A DNA stretch of 64,000 nt from Stutzerimonas stutzeri (GCF_024448985.1 NZ_JAMOII010000001.1:1-64000), one strand, 5' to 3'; shown: positions 29,893-40,175, counted from the stretch's first letter. Notes: generated by a model from the letters alone, not told the origin. Numbers and translations: made by a program.

Positions 29893-30120
29893 GTGGAATT
29901 TCTAATCAGCATGCTCGTGCAATGCCTCGGTTATGTGGTTTCCGAGCTGATTCTGAGCACCTTCTTCTTTTTCTGCGGCTGGCCAGTGGTCCGGCTTTTC
30001 ACGCTGGGCCGTTACCCGACGCACCTCCGACCGGATGGCTCGCGAGCAGACACCTACGTGTGCTGTGTCGGGTTGGTGGTGTTATGTCTGCTGCTCCTGG
30101 CGCTGTGCAGCCAGTTCTGA
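29893..30120 (+). CDS. Small hypothetical membrane protein
   Basis: A 75-aa protein with a GTG start and two hydrophobic helices (about 3-36 and 55-72), cysteine-rich in the second. It starts 16 nt after the preceding gene and is followed after 25 nt by a rho-independent terminator, which supports expression. No family recognised. Confidence 0.5.
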   Translation: MEFLISMLVQCLGYVVSELILSTFFFFCGWPVVRLFTLGRYPTHLRPDGSRADTYVCCVGLVVLCLLLLALCSQF

Positions 30121-30145
30121 CTCAGTGACGTGTCGCTGACTAGCG

Positions 30146-30174
30146 CCGGTTGCCTACGTGCAACCGGTCTTTCT
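30146..30174 (+). terminator. Rho-independent terminator
   Basis: A perfect 8-bp stem CCGGTTGC/GCAACCGG with 6-nt loop is followed by TCTTTCT on the plus strand. It ends the two small plus-strand genes and lies against the attC-like site. Confidence 0.75.
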
Positions 30175-30181
30175 CCACAGA

Positions 30182-30234
30182 CGAAAAATTAAGCCGTGCC
30201 GCGAAGCGGTATCGGTTTGAATGAATTGTTAGGT
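30182..30234 (-). other. Integron attC-like site
   Basis: Read on the minus strand it begins with the core-site sequence ACCTAAC (consensus RYYYAAC). It continues with AATTCATTCAAACCGA, the stem-loop ACCGCTTCGCGGC and CGGCTTAATT, closely resembling the 59-base element of aadA-type cassettes. The stop codon of the 154-aa gene lies in the core (CCTAAC), typical for cassettes. The distal core (GTTRRRY) is degenerate (GTCTGTG), so the site may be inactive. Confidence 0.7.
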
Positions 30235-30693
30235 GCGTTTACGACGTTGCACCGAAATCTGCTGCGTAATCCGACGATTGATCTTGCGCTTCCACTCAAG
30301 CTGTTTTTCGGAGAGCTTACGCTTTAGGCGGGTGCTAACCAAAAAGTCGTATTCAGTGTCATAGATATAGCCCATTTTTCGGCCAAGCTCGATGACGTCA
30401 AGGTTTGCGTTTGCATATGAATCCTTCGCAATGCGCTTCAGGCCGTCGAACAAGTTGCCAGTGTCGATCCCAAGGAAGCGATTGATGCAAACGTTTCCAA
30501 CGTAGGTCGATTCGCCTGTGATGCGATTTGTTATGTAGCAGTGCTCCTTGATCTCTTGCCCGCAGGGGCAGTGGTCGAACACTTCCGTGATCTCAACACT
30601 TACCAAGTCCCACTCAGTACGGGCTGTCTCAAACTTGTCTGACCGTGAGAGTGGGAGTATGTGGGCTTTTAGTTTTTCGAAATTGTGTTCCAC
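30229..30693 (-). CDS. Hypothetical protein, probable integron-type cassette gene
   Basis: A 154-aa soluble basic protein with a GTG start at 30693 and GGAGA 5 nt upstream. A cysteine cluster CPCGQEIKEHCYI with a later Cys (NVCINRFLG) could bind a metal. The C-terminus is a charged helix (RLKRKLSEKQLEWKRKINRR). GC content is visibly lower than in flanking nir genes. Its stop codon is embedded in the attC-like site. No function recognised. Confidence 0.6.
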   Translation of the reverse strand: MEHNFEKLKAHILPLSRSDKFETARTEWDLVSVEITEVFDHCPCGQEIKEHCYITNRITGESTYVGNVCINRFLGIDTGNLFDGLKRIAKDSYANANLDVIELGRKMGYIYDTEYDFLVSTRLKRKLSEKQLEWKRKINRRITQQISVQRRKRT

Positions 30694-30709
30694 AGTGTTC
30701 TCCGATACG

Positions 30710-30784
30710 CACTTATCGCTTCAATAACCGGCGCAGCTTTGCTGCGTCGGCGCCAAAGGCTCGAAGTTGATTTATTTTAGGGCT
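30710..30784 (-). other. Second, degenerate attC-like hairpin between cassette genes
   Basis: On the minus strand the interval between the two AT-richer genes holds the imperfect hairpin CGACGCAGC-AAA-GCTGCGCCG. Outer arms pair weakly (ATCAACTTCG with TGAAGCGAT). This is the general shape of an attC site, but no clear terminal core (GTTRRRY) is visible. Confidence 0.35.
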
Positions 30785-31456
30785 TTATACTCCAACCAAT
30801 GACTCTCTTGTTTCACCGAATTTTTCACTGACTTCTTTGGCTGCATCAAGAGTTACCTTGTTAATGACTGTCTTGGTGGAGTAATGGTTGCCGTATACAT
30901 CGAATACCTTGATCTTTATCGTCATTCTATTGTTGCGTGTTTTGGGTAGATAATCACCCCAAGACTCATCTTGTTCAAAATAGACAACTCCGTTACACCT
31001 TTTTCCCTCAAGCAAATAGGTATCAATTTGGTTGTTCGTAAGCTGGTTTCTTTGCATAAGAAACGGGAAAACCTTTGAGTCTTTTCCAAGTTTCATGACG
31101 AAGTCAGATTTTGAAACTGTAATTTCTTTAAGCCAGAACCAACGAAATGGGATGGAGTGGTTTTTCGATCTGTAGCCTACGTAAATAAACTTTATGTCAG
31201 TCGGCGCACTGCCAATATTTGTGATGGACAGATAAAGTGAAATAGCAGTCCGATGTGTTTTATGCCCGTTCCATGTTCTAGACGTATCAAACGAAGCACA
31301 AAATGTTGGCCCCTGTAGGACCTCTATCTTTAGCTCTGGCTTTCGTTTCAGCGCTTTAAAAACTCCAGATATCCAGCCCAAAAATAAAGTTGCCAAAAAT
31401 AAGACAAGAGCTAGAAAGCCTGAGTTTTCATTTGTCCAATTGATTATATGTTCCAT
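30785..31456 (-). CDS. Hypothetical membrane-anchored protein, probable cassette gene
   Basis: A 223-aa protein with one N-terminal transmembrane helix (about 14-31, LALVLFLATLFLGWISGVF) and a soluble beta-rich C-terminal domain. Base composition is strongly AT-shifted compared with the nir genes on both sides. The gene has the same orientation as nirH and nirJ. No family recognised. With the next gene and the attC-like sites it looks horizontally acquired. Confidence 0.6.
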   Translation of the reverse strand: MEHIINWTNENSGFLALVLFLATLFLGWISGVFKALKRKPELKIEVLQGPTFCASFDTSRTWNGHKTHRTAISLYLSITNIGSAPTDIKFIYVGYRSKNHSIPFRWFWLKEITVSKSDFVMKLGKDSKVFPFLMQRNQLTNNQIDTYLLEGKRCNGVVYFEQDESWGDYLPKTRNNRMTIKIKVFDVYGNHYSTKTVINKVTLDAAKEVSEKFGETRESLVGV

Positions 31457-31839
31457 AAACTCAGTTGCTTGTGAGCCCTAACAGTAATTGGATGGAATTT
31501 CACCCTAATGCATAACAACGTGTATAACTGCGCTCGCCCTGCTTGCGCTAGGCCCAGAACTTTCTCTTCTCGAAGCTCTACCGCGCACTCTGCCCGATCT
31601 CCCATATTGGCTTAACCTTCTTTTCCAGACAGCGGCTCACTGTCGGCACACGAAACAATTCGTACCGGTACGGTGGCCATTCGAGGTGGTAAGGGAGGAG
31701 TATGAGTTGAAGTCACGCAACGATCCCGATTTGAGTTTTGGGTCGAAGCTACTATTTTGACATCATTATTGTCCAGCCTACGGAAGTTGAGGTGGCGTAG
31801 AAATGAATCTGGACTTGGCTGCAGGCGCTGGCTCTGCGG
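31457..31839. other. Gene-free interval with core-site-like motifs
   Basis: Between nirH and the first AT-rich gene. On the minus strand it holds GTTGTTATGC (around 31508-31517) and CTGTTAGGGC (around 31477-31486), resembling integron core sites. A GC-rich imperfect repeat GCGCAAGCAGGGCGAGCGC precedes the first. No gene supported. Confidence 0.4.
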
Positions 31840-32340
31840 TTACACCCGCAACCCCGTCTTCTTCAATATCCGGCTGCTCACCAGCATCTCGTCCCCCCGG
31901 CACGCTTCGCCAAGCAGTTGGCGAATCTGTGCGCGGTAATCTTCGATCTCCTCGGCGCTGCGCCCATGCACCATGGCGAACAGGTTGTAGCGCCAGCCGT
32001 CGCGGCGGGGGCGGCGGTAGCAGTGGCTGACGAAGGGTTGTGAGCCGAGCAGTGGACCGAGGCGGGGGAGGTGGGCGTCGTCCACGTCCCACACGGTCAT
32101 TCCGTTGTGCTTGTAGCCCAGGCGGTAGTGGTTGGGTACGGCGGCGATGCGGCGGATGGCGCCGTCGTCCTGTAGCTGGCGCAGTAGGTCAAGCACGGCG
32201 TCTTCGTCGAGGTCCAGGCGCTCGCCGATCCATGCCCAGGGATTGTCCACCAGCGGCAAGCCCGACTGGGTGAGTTCCACCAGGCGGCGCACCAGGTCGG
32301 GATCAAGCCGGCCATCAAATCGAGAAATGCAGGCCGACAT
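31840..32340 (-). CDS. nirH: NirH, siroheme decarboxylase subunit
   Basis: A 166-aa Lrp/AsnC-like protein acting with NirD, NirL and NirG to decarboxylate siroheme to 12,18-didecarboxysiroheme in heme d1 synthesis. It has the helix-turn-helix-like N-terminus (LVELTQSGLPLVDNPWAWIGERL) and the AsnC-like core VSHCYRRPRRDGWRYNLFAMVHG with the conserved His and Arg. It overlaps nirG by 26 nt. It is the last nir gene before the AT-rich insertion. Confidence 0.93.
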   Translation of the reverse strand: MSACISRFDGRLDPDLVRRLVELTQSGLPLVDNPWAWIGERLDLDEDAVLDLLRQLQDDGAIRRIAAVPNHYRLGYKHNGMTVWDVDDAHLPRLGPLLGSQPFVSHCYRRPRRDGWRYNLFAMVHGRSAEEIEDYRAQIRQLLGEACRGDEMLVSSRILKKTGLRV

Positions 32341-32758
32341 GGTAGGTCTCCTCCTTGGGCAGGTTGAGTACCGGCAGGCCGGTCTGTGATTCGATGTGGG
32401 CAATGGTCTCGGCAATGCCTTCGGGTGTCGCGCAGCCCAGTACGAACCACATGTTCCACTCATGTTCGCGGCGGTAGTTGTGGGCGACTTCCGGCAGGGC
32501 GTCGAGGATGGCGACCACCGCGTCGAAGCGTTCTTCCGGCACCGATAGCGCCGCCAGGGTGAAAGCACCGCCGAGGCGATCTATGTCGAACATGGGGCCG
32601 AAGCGGGTCAGGGTGCCGTCGTCCAGCAGCGCCTGAACCCGCGCACGCAGGGTGTGCGGATCACTTTCCAACTCGTCGGCCAGCGCCTGCCAGGGCTGCT
32701 TTACCAGCGGCAGGCCATGTTGCAGGCGGTTTATGAGTTTGCGGTCGAGATCATCCAT
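32315..32758 (-). CDS. nirG: NirG, siroheme decarboxylase subunit
   Basis: A 147-aa Lrp/AsnC-like member of the NirDLGH complex. Hallmarks are [40 protein letters not shown] and [18 protein letters not shown]. The start at 32758 lies inside the nirL 3' end (8-nt overlap), consistent with translational coupling. Confidence 0.93.
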   Translation of the reverse strand: MDDLDRKLINRLQHGLPLVKQPWQALADELESDPHTLRARVQALLDDGTLTRFGPMFDIDRLGGAFTLAALSVPEERFDAVVAILDALPEVAHNYRREHEWNMWFVLGCATPEGIAETIAHIESQTGLPVLNLPKEETYHVGLHFSI

Positions 32759-33266
32759 GGGCTTGCTCGGCCGTGACGGACGGGGCATAGCGGCCACCGC
32801 ACTGCTTGAAGGCTCGGGTGCTGAACAGCAACCGGTGCGGCACTTCGCTCAATCCGTGTTCGGCCAGCAGGTTTTCGATCAGCTGGCAGACCTGTTCGCG
32901 CTCGCGGCCGTGGACCATGCAGAACAGGTTGTAGGGCCAGTCCGGCAGGCGGCGCGGGCGCTGGTAACAGAGGTTGATGCCGGCGGCCTGGCCGAGACGT
33001 CGGCCGACTTCGTCGACCTGATCGTCGGCGATGTCCAGCACCAGCATGGCATTGGCGCGAAAACCCAGCGCGCGATGCTTGAGCACCAGGCCGACGCGGC
33101 GAAACAGCCCGTCCTCGCTCCAGTGCCGGACCTGTTCGAGCACTGCCTGTTCGCTGGCACCGATGCGTTCGGCCAGCATCCGATAAGGACGGGCGGCAAG
33201 CGGCAGGCCCGCTTCGAGCAGGCTGCGCAGCTGCATGGCCTGCGAGTGGTCGAGGGTGCCGGTCAT
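32751..33266 (-). CDS. nirL: NirL, siroheme decarboxylase subunit
   Basis: A 171-aa member of the same complex. It shows [21 protein letters not shown] and [26 protein letters not shown]. The ATG at 33266 overlaps the nirD stop (ATGA), which fixes the start. The Arg-rich and His positions match NirH, its closer paralogue, as is usual in the D/G versus L/H pairing. Confidence 0.93.
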   Translation of the reverse strand: MTGTLDHSQAMQLRSLLEAGLPLAARPYRMLAERIGASEQAVLEQVRHWSEDGLFRRVGLVLKHRALGFRANAMLVLDIADDQVDEVGRRLGQAAGINLCYQRPRRLPDWPYNLFCMVHGREREQVCQLIENLLAEHGLSEVPHRLLFSTRAFKQCGGRYAPSVTAEQAHG

Positions 33267-33721
33267 GGCGCATCTCCAATGGGAAAGCCAAGGTCGATGC
33301 GGTAGGCGCATTCCATCGGCAGGTCCAGCGGCGTGAGGCCGGTTTCCGCCTCGATCTGCGCCAGCAGGGCGTCCAGGTGCGCGCGGTCAGGGCCGGTGAC
33401 CACGAACCAGAGGTTGTAGTCATGCTCGCGCAGGTAGTTGTGGTTGACCTCGGGGTAGCTGTTGATACGCGCCGCCACGGCTTCGAGGCGATTGGTCGGC
33501 ACGGCCAGTGCCACCAGGGTGCTGGCGCCGGCGCGGCTGTGCTCGAAAACCGGGCCGATTCGGGAAAGCCCGCCGCTGCGTTCCAGCTGCTCAAGGCTGG
33601 CGAGGATTTCTTGTTCGCTGCACTCCAGCGCCTCGGCCATGGCGCGGTAGGGTTCGGCGCACAGCGGCATGCCGTGCTGGAAGCGGTCGATCAGGCGGCG
33701 GCTGAGGCTGTCCAGTTGCAT
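33263..33721 (-). CDS. nirD: NirD, siroheme decarboxylase subunit
   Basis: A 152-aa Lrp/AsnC-like subunit closest to NirG. It contains [43 protein letters not shown] and [18 protein letters not shown]. One base separates its start from the nirF stop, and its stop overlaps the nirL start. Confidence 0.93.
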   Translation of the reverse strand: MQLDSLSRRLIDRFQHGMPLCAEPYRAMAEALECSEQEILASLEQLERSGGLSRIGPVFEHSRAGASTLVALAVPTNRLEAVAARINSYPEVNHNYLREHDYNLWFVVTGPDRAHLDALLAQIEAETGLTPLDLPMECAYRIDLGFPIGDAP

Positions 33722-33722
33722 G

Positions 33723-34897
33723 TCACAACCCCGTCTCGTGGGCGCGGCTGCTGAAGAAGATGCCGCTCGGGCTTTCCGCCGGCAGGCGCTTGAGCAGTTT
33801 CAGCGTGTAGGGGTCCCAGACCTGAATTTCGCCGCCGTCGCGCACCGACAGCCAGAGCTGGTCGCCGCGCGCGGTGAACTCCATGTGCAACACGGCAGGG
33901 CCGGGCTCCAGGGTGGCGATGATGTCGTGGGTTTCGCTGTCGATGACCTGAATCTTGCCGTTGTCCGGATGGGCGAAGTTGACCCAGATCTGCCGCGCAT
34001 CGGGGCGCGCCATGACGAAGATCGGCTGGCCGGCGACGTCGATGGCACCGGTCTGTTGCCAGTTCTCGCTGTCCATTACCAGCACGCGATGCTGGCCGAT
34101 GGCGGGCACGAAGGTCTGGTTGCCGGCCACGGTCCAGCCTTCCAGGTGCGGCATCTTATAGACCGGCAGTTTCTGCTGGCCACGGCCGTAGCCGTCGAGG
34201 ATGCGTTCGACGCCGCGCTCGGGGTGCCAGAGGTCGAGCTTGGCCATGCCGTCCTCGCCGAACAGGCCTGCGATGTAGTAACGACCCTCCGGCGTGAGCA
34301 GCGCATCGTAGGGCTGGTTGCCGATGTTCTCGAAACGGCTGATCTGCGGCGTGCGGCTCTGGCTGAAGTCCAGCAGCCAGGTTTCGCCGGTATCGAACAG
34401 GCTATAGATGAAGCGTTGGCCCGGTACGTCGGTGACGCCCACCACGCGGGAATTGCGGCTGCCGTCGGCCAGCGGCGTGGCGGGAATGTCGGCGATCTGC
34501 TCCAGGGTCTTGGCGTCGAAGACCTTGACGCCGCCCGGCTCGTAGTTGCCCACGGCGATCAGACTGCCGTCCTGACTGATGGCGCCGCCGATGCTGTTGC
34601 CGCCCTGGATCAGGCGCTTGTCGATGCGCTGGCGCAGCAGGTCGACTTTGGTCAGCCCGCCGTCGCGGCCGAAGACATAGGCGAAGCGCTGGTCGCGGGA
34701 AAACACCACCGACGCGTGGGACAGGTCGCCCAGCCCCTCGATGCGCGCCAGGCTGCTCATGCGCTGCTCTCGATCAGTTGCAGGCTGCCGGTGGCGCGTT
34801 CCACCACCACGCCCAGGTCGCCGGTGCCGCGCAGGGGTTGTTGCGCGCAGGCGCAAAGCAGGCCGGCCGCAGCCAGCAGCAGGAAGGGACGGATCAT
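33723..34897 (-). CDS. nirF: NirF, heme d1 biosynthesis (apparent frameshift)
   Basis: NirF is a cytochrome d1-like propeller protein needed for heme d1 assembly. Here it is read in two frames. The first, 34897-34757, encodes 46 aa: a lipoprotein signal (LLCAC lipobox) and the first mature residues ending LQLIESSA, then TGA. The second, 34760-33723, encodes 345 aa of typical NirF (SSLARIEGLGDLSHASVVFS onward, with the YGRGQQKLPVYKMPHLEG region). Adding one base near 34762 restores a single 391-aa ORF of normal length. Without it, only reinitiation at the overlapping ATGA could make the body, and that product would lack the export signal. The 5' end overlaps nirC (ATGA) as expected. Confidence 0.85.
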
Positions 34898-35235
34898 GGC
34901 TTTGGATATCCTTCGAGAAGCAGATCGACCAGCCAGACGATGTCCTGCTCGTCGAGCAGGGCATTCCAGCCGGGCATGGCGGTGCCGGGTCTTCCGTGGG
35001 TCACGGTGGCGATGAGGCTTTCGCGGGGTTTGCCGGCCAGTGCGTCGCGGGTGATGGCGGGGCCGAGGCCGCCGGTCATGCGCAGGCCGTGACAGGAACC
35101 GCAGTCCTGCACGAGAAGGTGTTCGAGTTGAGCCTGGCGTTCGGCATCAGGTGCCGCGGCCAGGGCTGCGGGAATCAGGAGGAGGGACGCCAGGGCGAGC
35201 CCCAAACGTGATACTGCGTGTCGGGACACTGTCAT
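34894..35235 (-). CDS. nirC: NirC, c-type cytochrome
   Basis: Periplasmic monoheme cytochrome of 113 aa. A signal peptide covers about 1-27. The heme motif CGSCH is at Cys45, Cys48 and His49, with a distal Met in GTAMPGW. In related clusters it donates electrons to NirS or to heme d1 maturation. GGAGG lies 7 nt upstream of the ATG. Confidence 0.93.
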   Translation of the reverse strand: MTVSRHAVSRLGLALASLLLIPAALAAAPDAERQAQLEHLLVQDCGSCHGLRMTGGLGPAITRDALAGKPRESLIATVTHGRPGTAMPGWNALLDEQDIVWLVDLLLEGYPKP

Positions 35236-35256
35236 GACGTCCTCCAGGACGCTAGG

Positions 35257-35571
35257 TTACTTCTGGCTAAGAACCCACTCGGCGAGGATCTTGGCTTCTT
35301 CTTCGGTTACAGCGTTTGGCGGCATCGGGATCGGACCCCAGACGCCCTGGCTGCCGTTCTTGATGTGGCCGGCAAGCAGGTCGGCTGCGCCTTCCTGGCC
35401 CGCGTATTTGGCGGCGACTTCCTTGAATGCCGGGCCAACCAGCTTGTCATCGATGCTGTGGCAGGCTGCGCAAGGCTTGCTCTTGAACAGCGCTTCGCCG
35501 TCCTGAGCAATCGCCGGTTGCAGCATCAGCGCGCCGCCCAGGGCGAGCAATGGAACTAGGATTTTCTTCAT
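35257..35571 (-). CDS. nirM: NirM, cytochrome c551
   Basis: Electron donor to cytochrome cd1, 104 aa with signal peptide (1-22). The heme motif CAACH is at Cys34, Cys37 and His38, and the axial Met83 is in the IPMPPN loop, the classic c551 layout. The gene directly follows nirS with no nirT or nirB between them, unlike some P. stutzeri strains. A stable hairpin lies in the nirS-nirM gap. Confidence 0.95.
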   Translation of the reverse strand: MKKILVPLLALGGALMLQPAIAQDGEALFKSKPCAACHSIDDKLVGPAFKEVAAKYAGQEGAADLLAGHIKNGSQGVWGPIPMPPNAVTEEEAKILAEWVLSQK

Positions 35572-35592
35572 CAGTATTTCCTCAAGGCTAAT

Positions 35593-35616
35593 GGGGAGGA
35601 TCTTGACGTCCTCCCC
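35593..35616 (-). other. Stem-loop between nirS and nirM
   Basis: A perfect 8-bp stem GGGGAGGA/TCCTCCCC with an 8-nt loop and no T-run downstream. It is likely an mRNA processing or stabilising hairpin that keeps nirS transcripts abundant over downstream genes, rather than a full terminator. Confidence 0.6.
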
Positions 35617-35626
35617 GGTTTGACAC

Positions 35627-37372
<1,746 letters not shown>

Positions 37373-37449
37373 CTAATGACGGCGATGTGGCAGTTCCCGG
37401 GGCTTGCTGTGCGCGGTTTGCATCCTAGAGAGAGCCGCTGCGAATGCGC

Positions 37450-37463
37450 TTGATGGCAATCAA
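37450..37463. promoter_or_regulatory. FNR/DNR box for nirS
   Basis: TTGATGGCAATCAA is a perfect half-site match on both arms, centred 120 nt upstream of the nirS start in the nirS-nirQ divergent region. Confidence 0.85.
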
Positions 37464-37552
37464 GAGTGCCCACGGGATGGGCCAGACGTGACGTCGTGTC
37501 GCGGGGAGATACCGGCAAATTGCTAGCCAAAAGCGGCCATTTCTCTCCGAGC

Positions 37553-37566
37553 TTGACCGTAATCAA
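37553..37566. promoter_or_regulatory. FNR/DNR box for nirQ
   Basis: TTGACCGTAATCAA matches at 9 of 10 positions, centred 97 nt upstream of nirQ. With the box at 37450 it gives each divergent operon its own site. Confidence 0.75.
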
Positions 37567-37656
37567 GCTTCGCCGGCGGATGGCTTGAGAGGGCAGGGTG
37601 TGGCGGGTAGTTTGGTGGGCAGATGAATAACCAACTGCCGCAGTGAGGTATTGCCA

Positions 37657-38463
37657 ATGAACGCGCCCGAGAATCTTGTCGGTGTGCCCGATGCGCCGTT
37701 CTATCAATCGCTGGGTAACGAAGAGGCGCTCTTCGAGCAGGCCTGGCGTCACGGCATGCCGGTGCTGATCAAGGGCCCGACCGGCTGCGGCAAGACCCGG
37801 TTCGTACAGTACATGGCGCATCGTCTTAATCTGCCGCTATACACCGTGGCCTGTCACGACGATTTATCCGCCGCCGACCTGGTCGGTCGCCATCTCATCG
37901 GCGCTCAGGGCACCTGGTGGCAGGACGGCCCGCTGACCCGCGCGGTGCGCGAGGGTGGCATTTGCTATCTCGATGAGGTGGTCGAAGCGCGGCAGGACAC
38001 CGCCGTGGTGCTGCACCCGCTGGCTGACGATCGCCGCGAACTGTTCATCGAACGCACAGGTGAAGCACTGAAGGCGCCGCCGGGCTTCATGTTGGTGGTC
38101 AGCTACAACCCCGGTTACCAGAACCTGCTCAAGGGCATGAAGCCCAGCACCCGGCAGCGCTTCGTCGCCATGCGTTTCGATTACCCATCGGCTGCCGAGG
38201 AACAGCGCATCGTCGCCAACGAGGCGCAGGTGGATGCCGCCCTGGCCGCGCAGGTGGTCAAGCTCGGGCAGGCATTGCGTCGCCTCGAACAGCATGATCT
38301 GGAGGAAGTCGCCTCGACCCGCCTGCTGATCTTTACCGCACGCATGATCCGTTCCGGTATGAGCCCGCGCGAGGCCTGCATGGCGTGCCTCGCCGAGCCG
38401 CTGTCGGATGATCCGCAAACCGTAGCCGCTTTGATGGATGTGGTCGATGTCCACTTCGCATGA
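37657..38463 (+). CDS. nirQ: NirQ/NorQ, MoxR-type AAA+ ATPase
   Basis: Cytoplasmic AAA+ protein of 268 aa that, with NorD, activates NO reductase by metal insertion or remodelling. Walker A is KGPTGCGKT (39-47), Walker B-like is ICYLDEVVEA, and VSYNPGYQ is sensor-like. The ATG at 37657 has GAGG 7 nt upstream. The end overlaps the next gene, indicating an operon. Confidence 0.94.
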   Translation: MNAPENLVGVPDAPFYQSLGNEEALFEQAWRHGMPVLIKGPTGCGKTRFVQYMAHRLNLPLYTVACHDDLSAADLVGRHLIGAQGTWWQDGPLTRAVREGGICYLDEVVEARQDTAVVLHPLADDRRELFIERTGEALKAPPGFMLVVSYNPGYQNLLKGMKPSTRQRFVAMRFDYPSAAEEQRIVANEAQVDAALAAQVVKLGQALRRLEQHDLEEVASTRLLIFTARMIRSGMSPREACMACLAEPLSDDPQTVAALMDVVDVHFA

Positions 38464-39034
38464 ACACCCCGCCCTGAGGAGCCGCCGGCTGCCGGGCGAT
38501 CTGGCGATGTGGTTCTTCATCCTCGCCGAGCTGACGGTTTTCGCCATCCTGATCCTGGCGTTCGCCGTCACTCAATTACTAAACGCCGAGACGTTTCGCG
38601 AAAGCCGCGCGGCGCTGGACAGCTCCATCGGGCTGGCGCTGACGTTGAGCCTGCTGACCTCCGGTCTGCTTGCCGCGCTGGCGGTGGAGCAGGTGCGCAT
38701 GGATCGGCCACGTCGCGCGGCGGCGTTGCTGTTGGCGGCGCTGGTGACGTCCTGCGTCTACGTGGTGCTCAAACTCAACGAGTACAGCCACCTGTCCGGG
38801 CTGGGTCTGGGACTCGAACACAGCACCTTCTTCACGCTTTACTGGATTCTGACCGGCTTTCATTTCCTCCACGTATTGCTGGGGATGGTGATCCTCGGCT
38901 GGATGGCCGAGCGGTGTCGTCGGCGGGCCTATACCGCGCGTGACTGCGCCGGGTTGGAATCCGGCGTGCTCTATTGGCACATGGTGGATGTGGTCTGGGT
39001 GGTGCTGTTTCCGCTGGTCTACGTGATCAACTGA
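38447..39034 (+). CDS. norE: NorE/NirO-like cytochrome oxidase subunit III family protein
   Basis: Membrane protein of 195 aa with five predicted helices, resembling heme-copper oxidase subunit III (DLAMWFFILAEL at the N-terminus, TLYWILTGFHFLHVLLGM, WHMVDVVWVVLFPLVYV at the end). In denitrifiers this gene (nirO in P. stutzeri, norE elsewhere) supports full NO reductase activity. It overlaps nirQ by 17 nt. An ATG 9 nt further upstream is also possible. Confidence 0.88.
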   Translation: MSTSHEHPALRSRRLPGDLAMWFFILAELTVFAILILAFAVTQLLNAETFRESRAALDSSIGLALTLSLLTSGLLAALAVEQVRMDRPRRAAALLLAALVTSCVYVVLKLNEYSHLSGLGLGLEHSTFFTLYWILTGFHFLHVLLGMVILGWMAERCRRRAYTARDCAGLESGVLYWHMVDVVWVVLFPLVYVIN

Positions 39035-39044
39035 CGAGGTCGTG

Positions 39045-39293
39045 ATGTCTGCTTCGAATGTGCTGATTGTTTGCTGGCTAGCGCTGGCCGCACTGTCCAC
39101 GGCTACGGTGGTGCTCGGCAACGCCGGTTCGACCTTGCTGCTCGCTGCGGCGGTATTGGTCATCGCATTGCTGAAAGGCTGGGTGATCACCGAACGCTTC
39201 ATGGAAATGTGCCACGCCCCCGTCATGTGGCGCTTGCTGATGCTCGGCTGGCCGCTGGTGATGGTGGTTGGGGTGATTCTGACGTTGGTTTGA
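39045..39293 (+). CDS. norF: NorF/NirP-like small membrane protein
   Basis: An 82-aa protein with three hydrophobic segments and the KGWVITERFMEMCHAP motif of the cytochrome oxidase subunit IV-like NorF family (nirP in P. stutzeri). It starts 10 nt after norE, with a GAGG ribosome site. It probably assists NO reductase maturation or activity. Confidence 0.85.
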   Translation: MSASNVLIVCWLALAALSTATVVLGNAGSTLLLAAAVLVIALLKGWVITERFMEMCHAPVMWRLLMLGWPLVMVVGVILTLV

Positions 39294-40103
39294 GTTGTGC
39301 CAGGCCGGGCATTGGAAGCTCGCGCTCTGGTGGGCTGAAGCCCACCCTACGGTCCGGTTTCTGGCTGAAGCGAGCAGGGTGGGCCGGGCGGCGTTCCGCT
39401 TCAGCCCACCGATATCAGCACTCTTGATCGTCCCCATGCTCCGCATAGGCGCGTTGCGCTGGGCGCTCTGTGTCCGTTTTCAGTACTCCCGCGCACCAGT
39501 GCCGTGCCGGATGCGTTCTCACGGCGCGTGGGCCGCTCTCTGGTGGGCTGAAGCCCACCCTACAGCCCTGCGGTTTGCCACGCGGGAGCATGGGAACGAT
39601 CAATGCTGCGGTATTCCCGTACCGGAGCAGTCTCCTCCCCCGGCACTTTGTCTGGGTTAGAACGCGATGGTTTTCGGGGAGTGGGTTAGGGTCAGGGGAA
39701 GCTCGGAGCATTCTCTTTCCTTCCAAACGGTTTCAGCGAGGTAGGGTGGGCTTCAGCCCACCGATACCGGCAATAGCCTGTACTGCTGCGTCTTTTTACT
39801 CCGGCTCAACCTTCGTCTGCCCGTTTTGCATGGGTATCGGTAAAGCCCACCTACAAGACTGGAGACGAAAAGCTCTTGGTTGCCCACACCGGAGCAGTCC
39901 CCTCTCCCCGGCAGTTTGTCCCGATTAGAGCGCGGTGTTTTTTGGGGAGAGGGTTAGGGTGAGGGGCTGCCCTTGTTGCCCTGCACCGTCCCCCAAACAA
40001 ACGCCAAAGTGCTATTTCAACCTTCGATCCAGCCCCTGCCGTGCTCTCAACGCTGCCCCTATACGCCTCATCTAAACCCGACTAAAACGTTTGGTCTTTT
40101 TTC
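39294..40103. repeat. Repeat-filled interval upstream of norC
   Basis: No gene supported. Family A short palindromes lie at 39329-39350, 39542-39563 and 39741-39762, with a long-form copy at 39376-39410. An 82-bp direct repeat occurs at 39621-39702 and 39888-39970, both starting ACCGGAGCAG and ending in GGGTTAGGGT-type sequence, with an internal stem CCCCTCTCCCC versus GGGGAGAGGG. This is the largest repeat cluster in the window. Confidence 0.8.
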
Positions 40104-40117
40104 TTGATTACCATCAA
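40104..40117. promoter_or_regulatory. FNR/DNR box for norCB
   Basis: TTGATTACCATCAA, perfect half sites, centred 66 nt upstream of the norC start. Confidence 0.85.
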
Positions 40118-40175
40118 GCAGGTTTAGATAGCTGCCTTCTTAAACTGGCCACGCCAACGCCATGAGGAGGCGACC

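Noticed and set aside
31778-32092. 104-codon minus-strand frame overlapping the nirH 3' end
   Set aside because: Pro/Arg-rich alternative-frame translation of nirH; not a separate gene.
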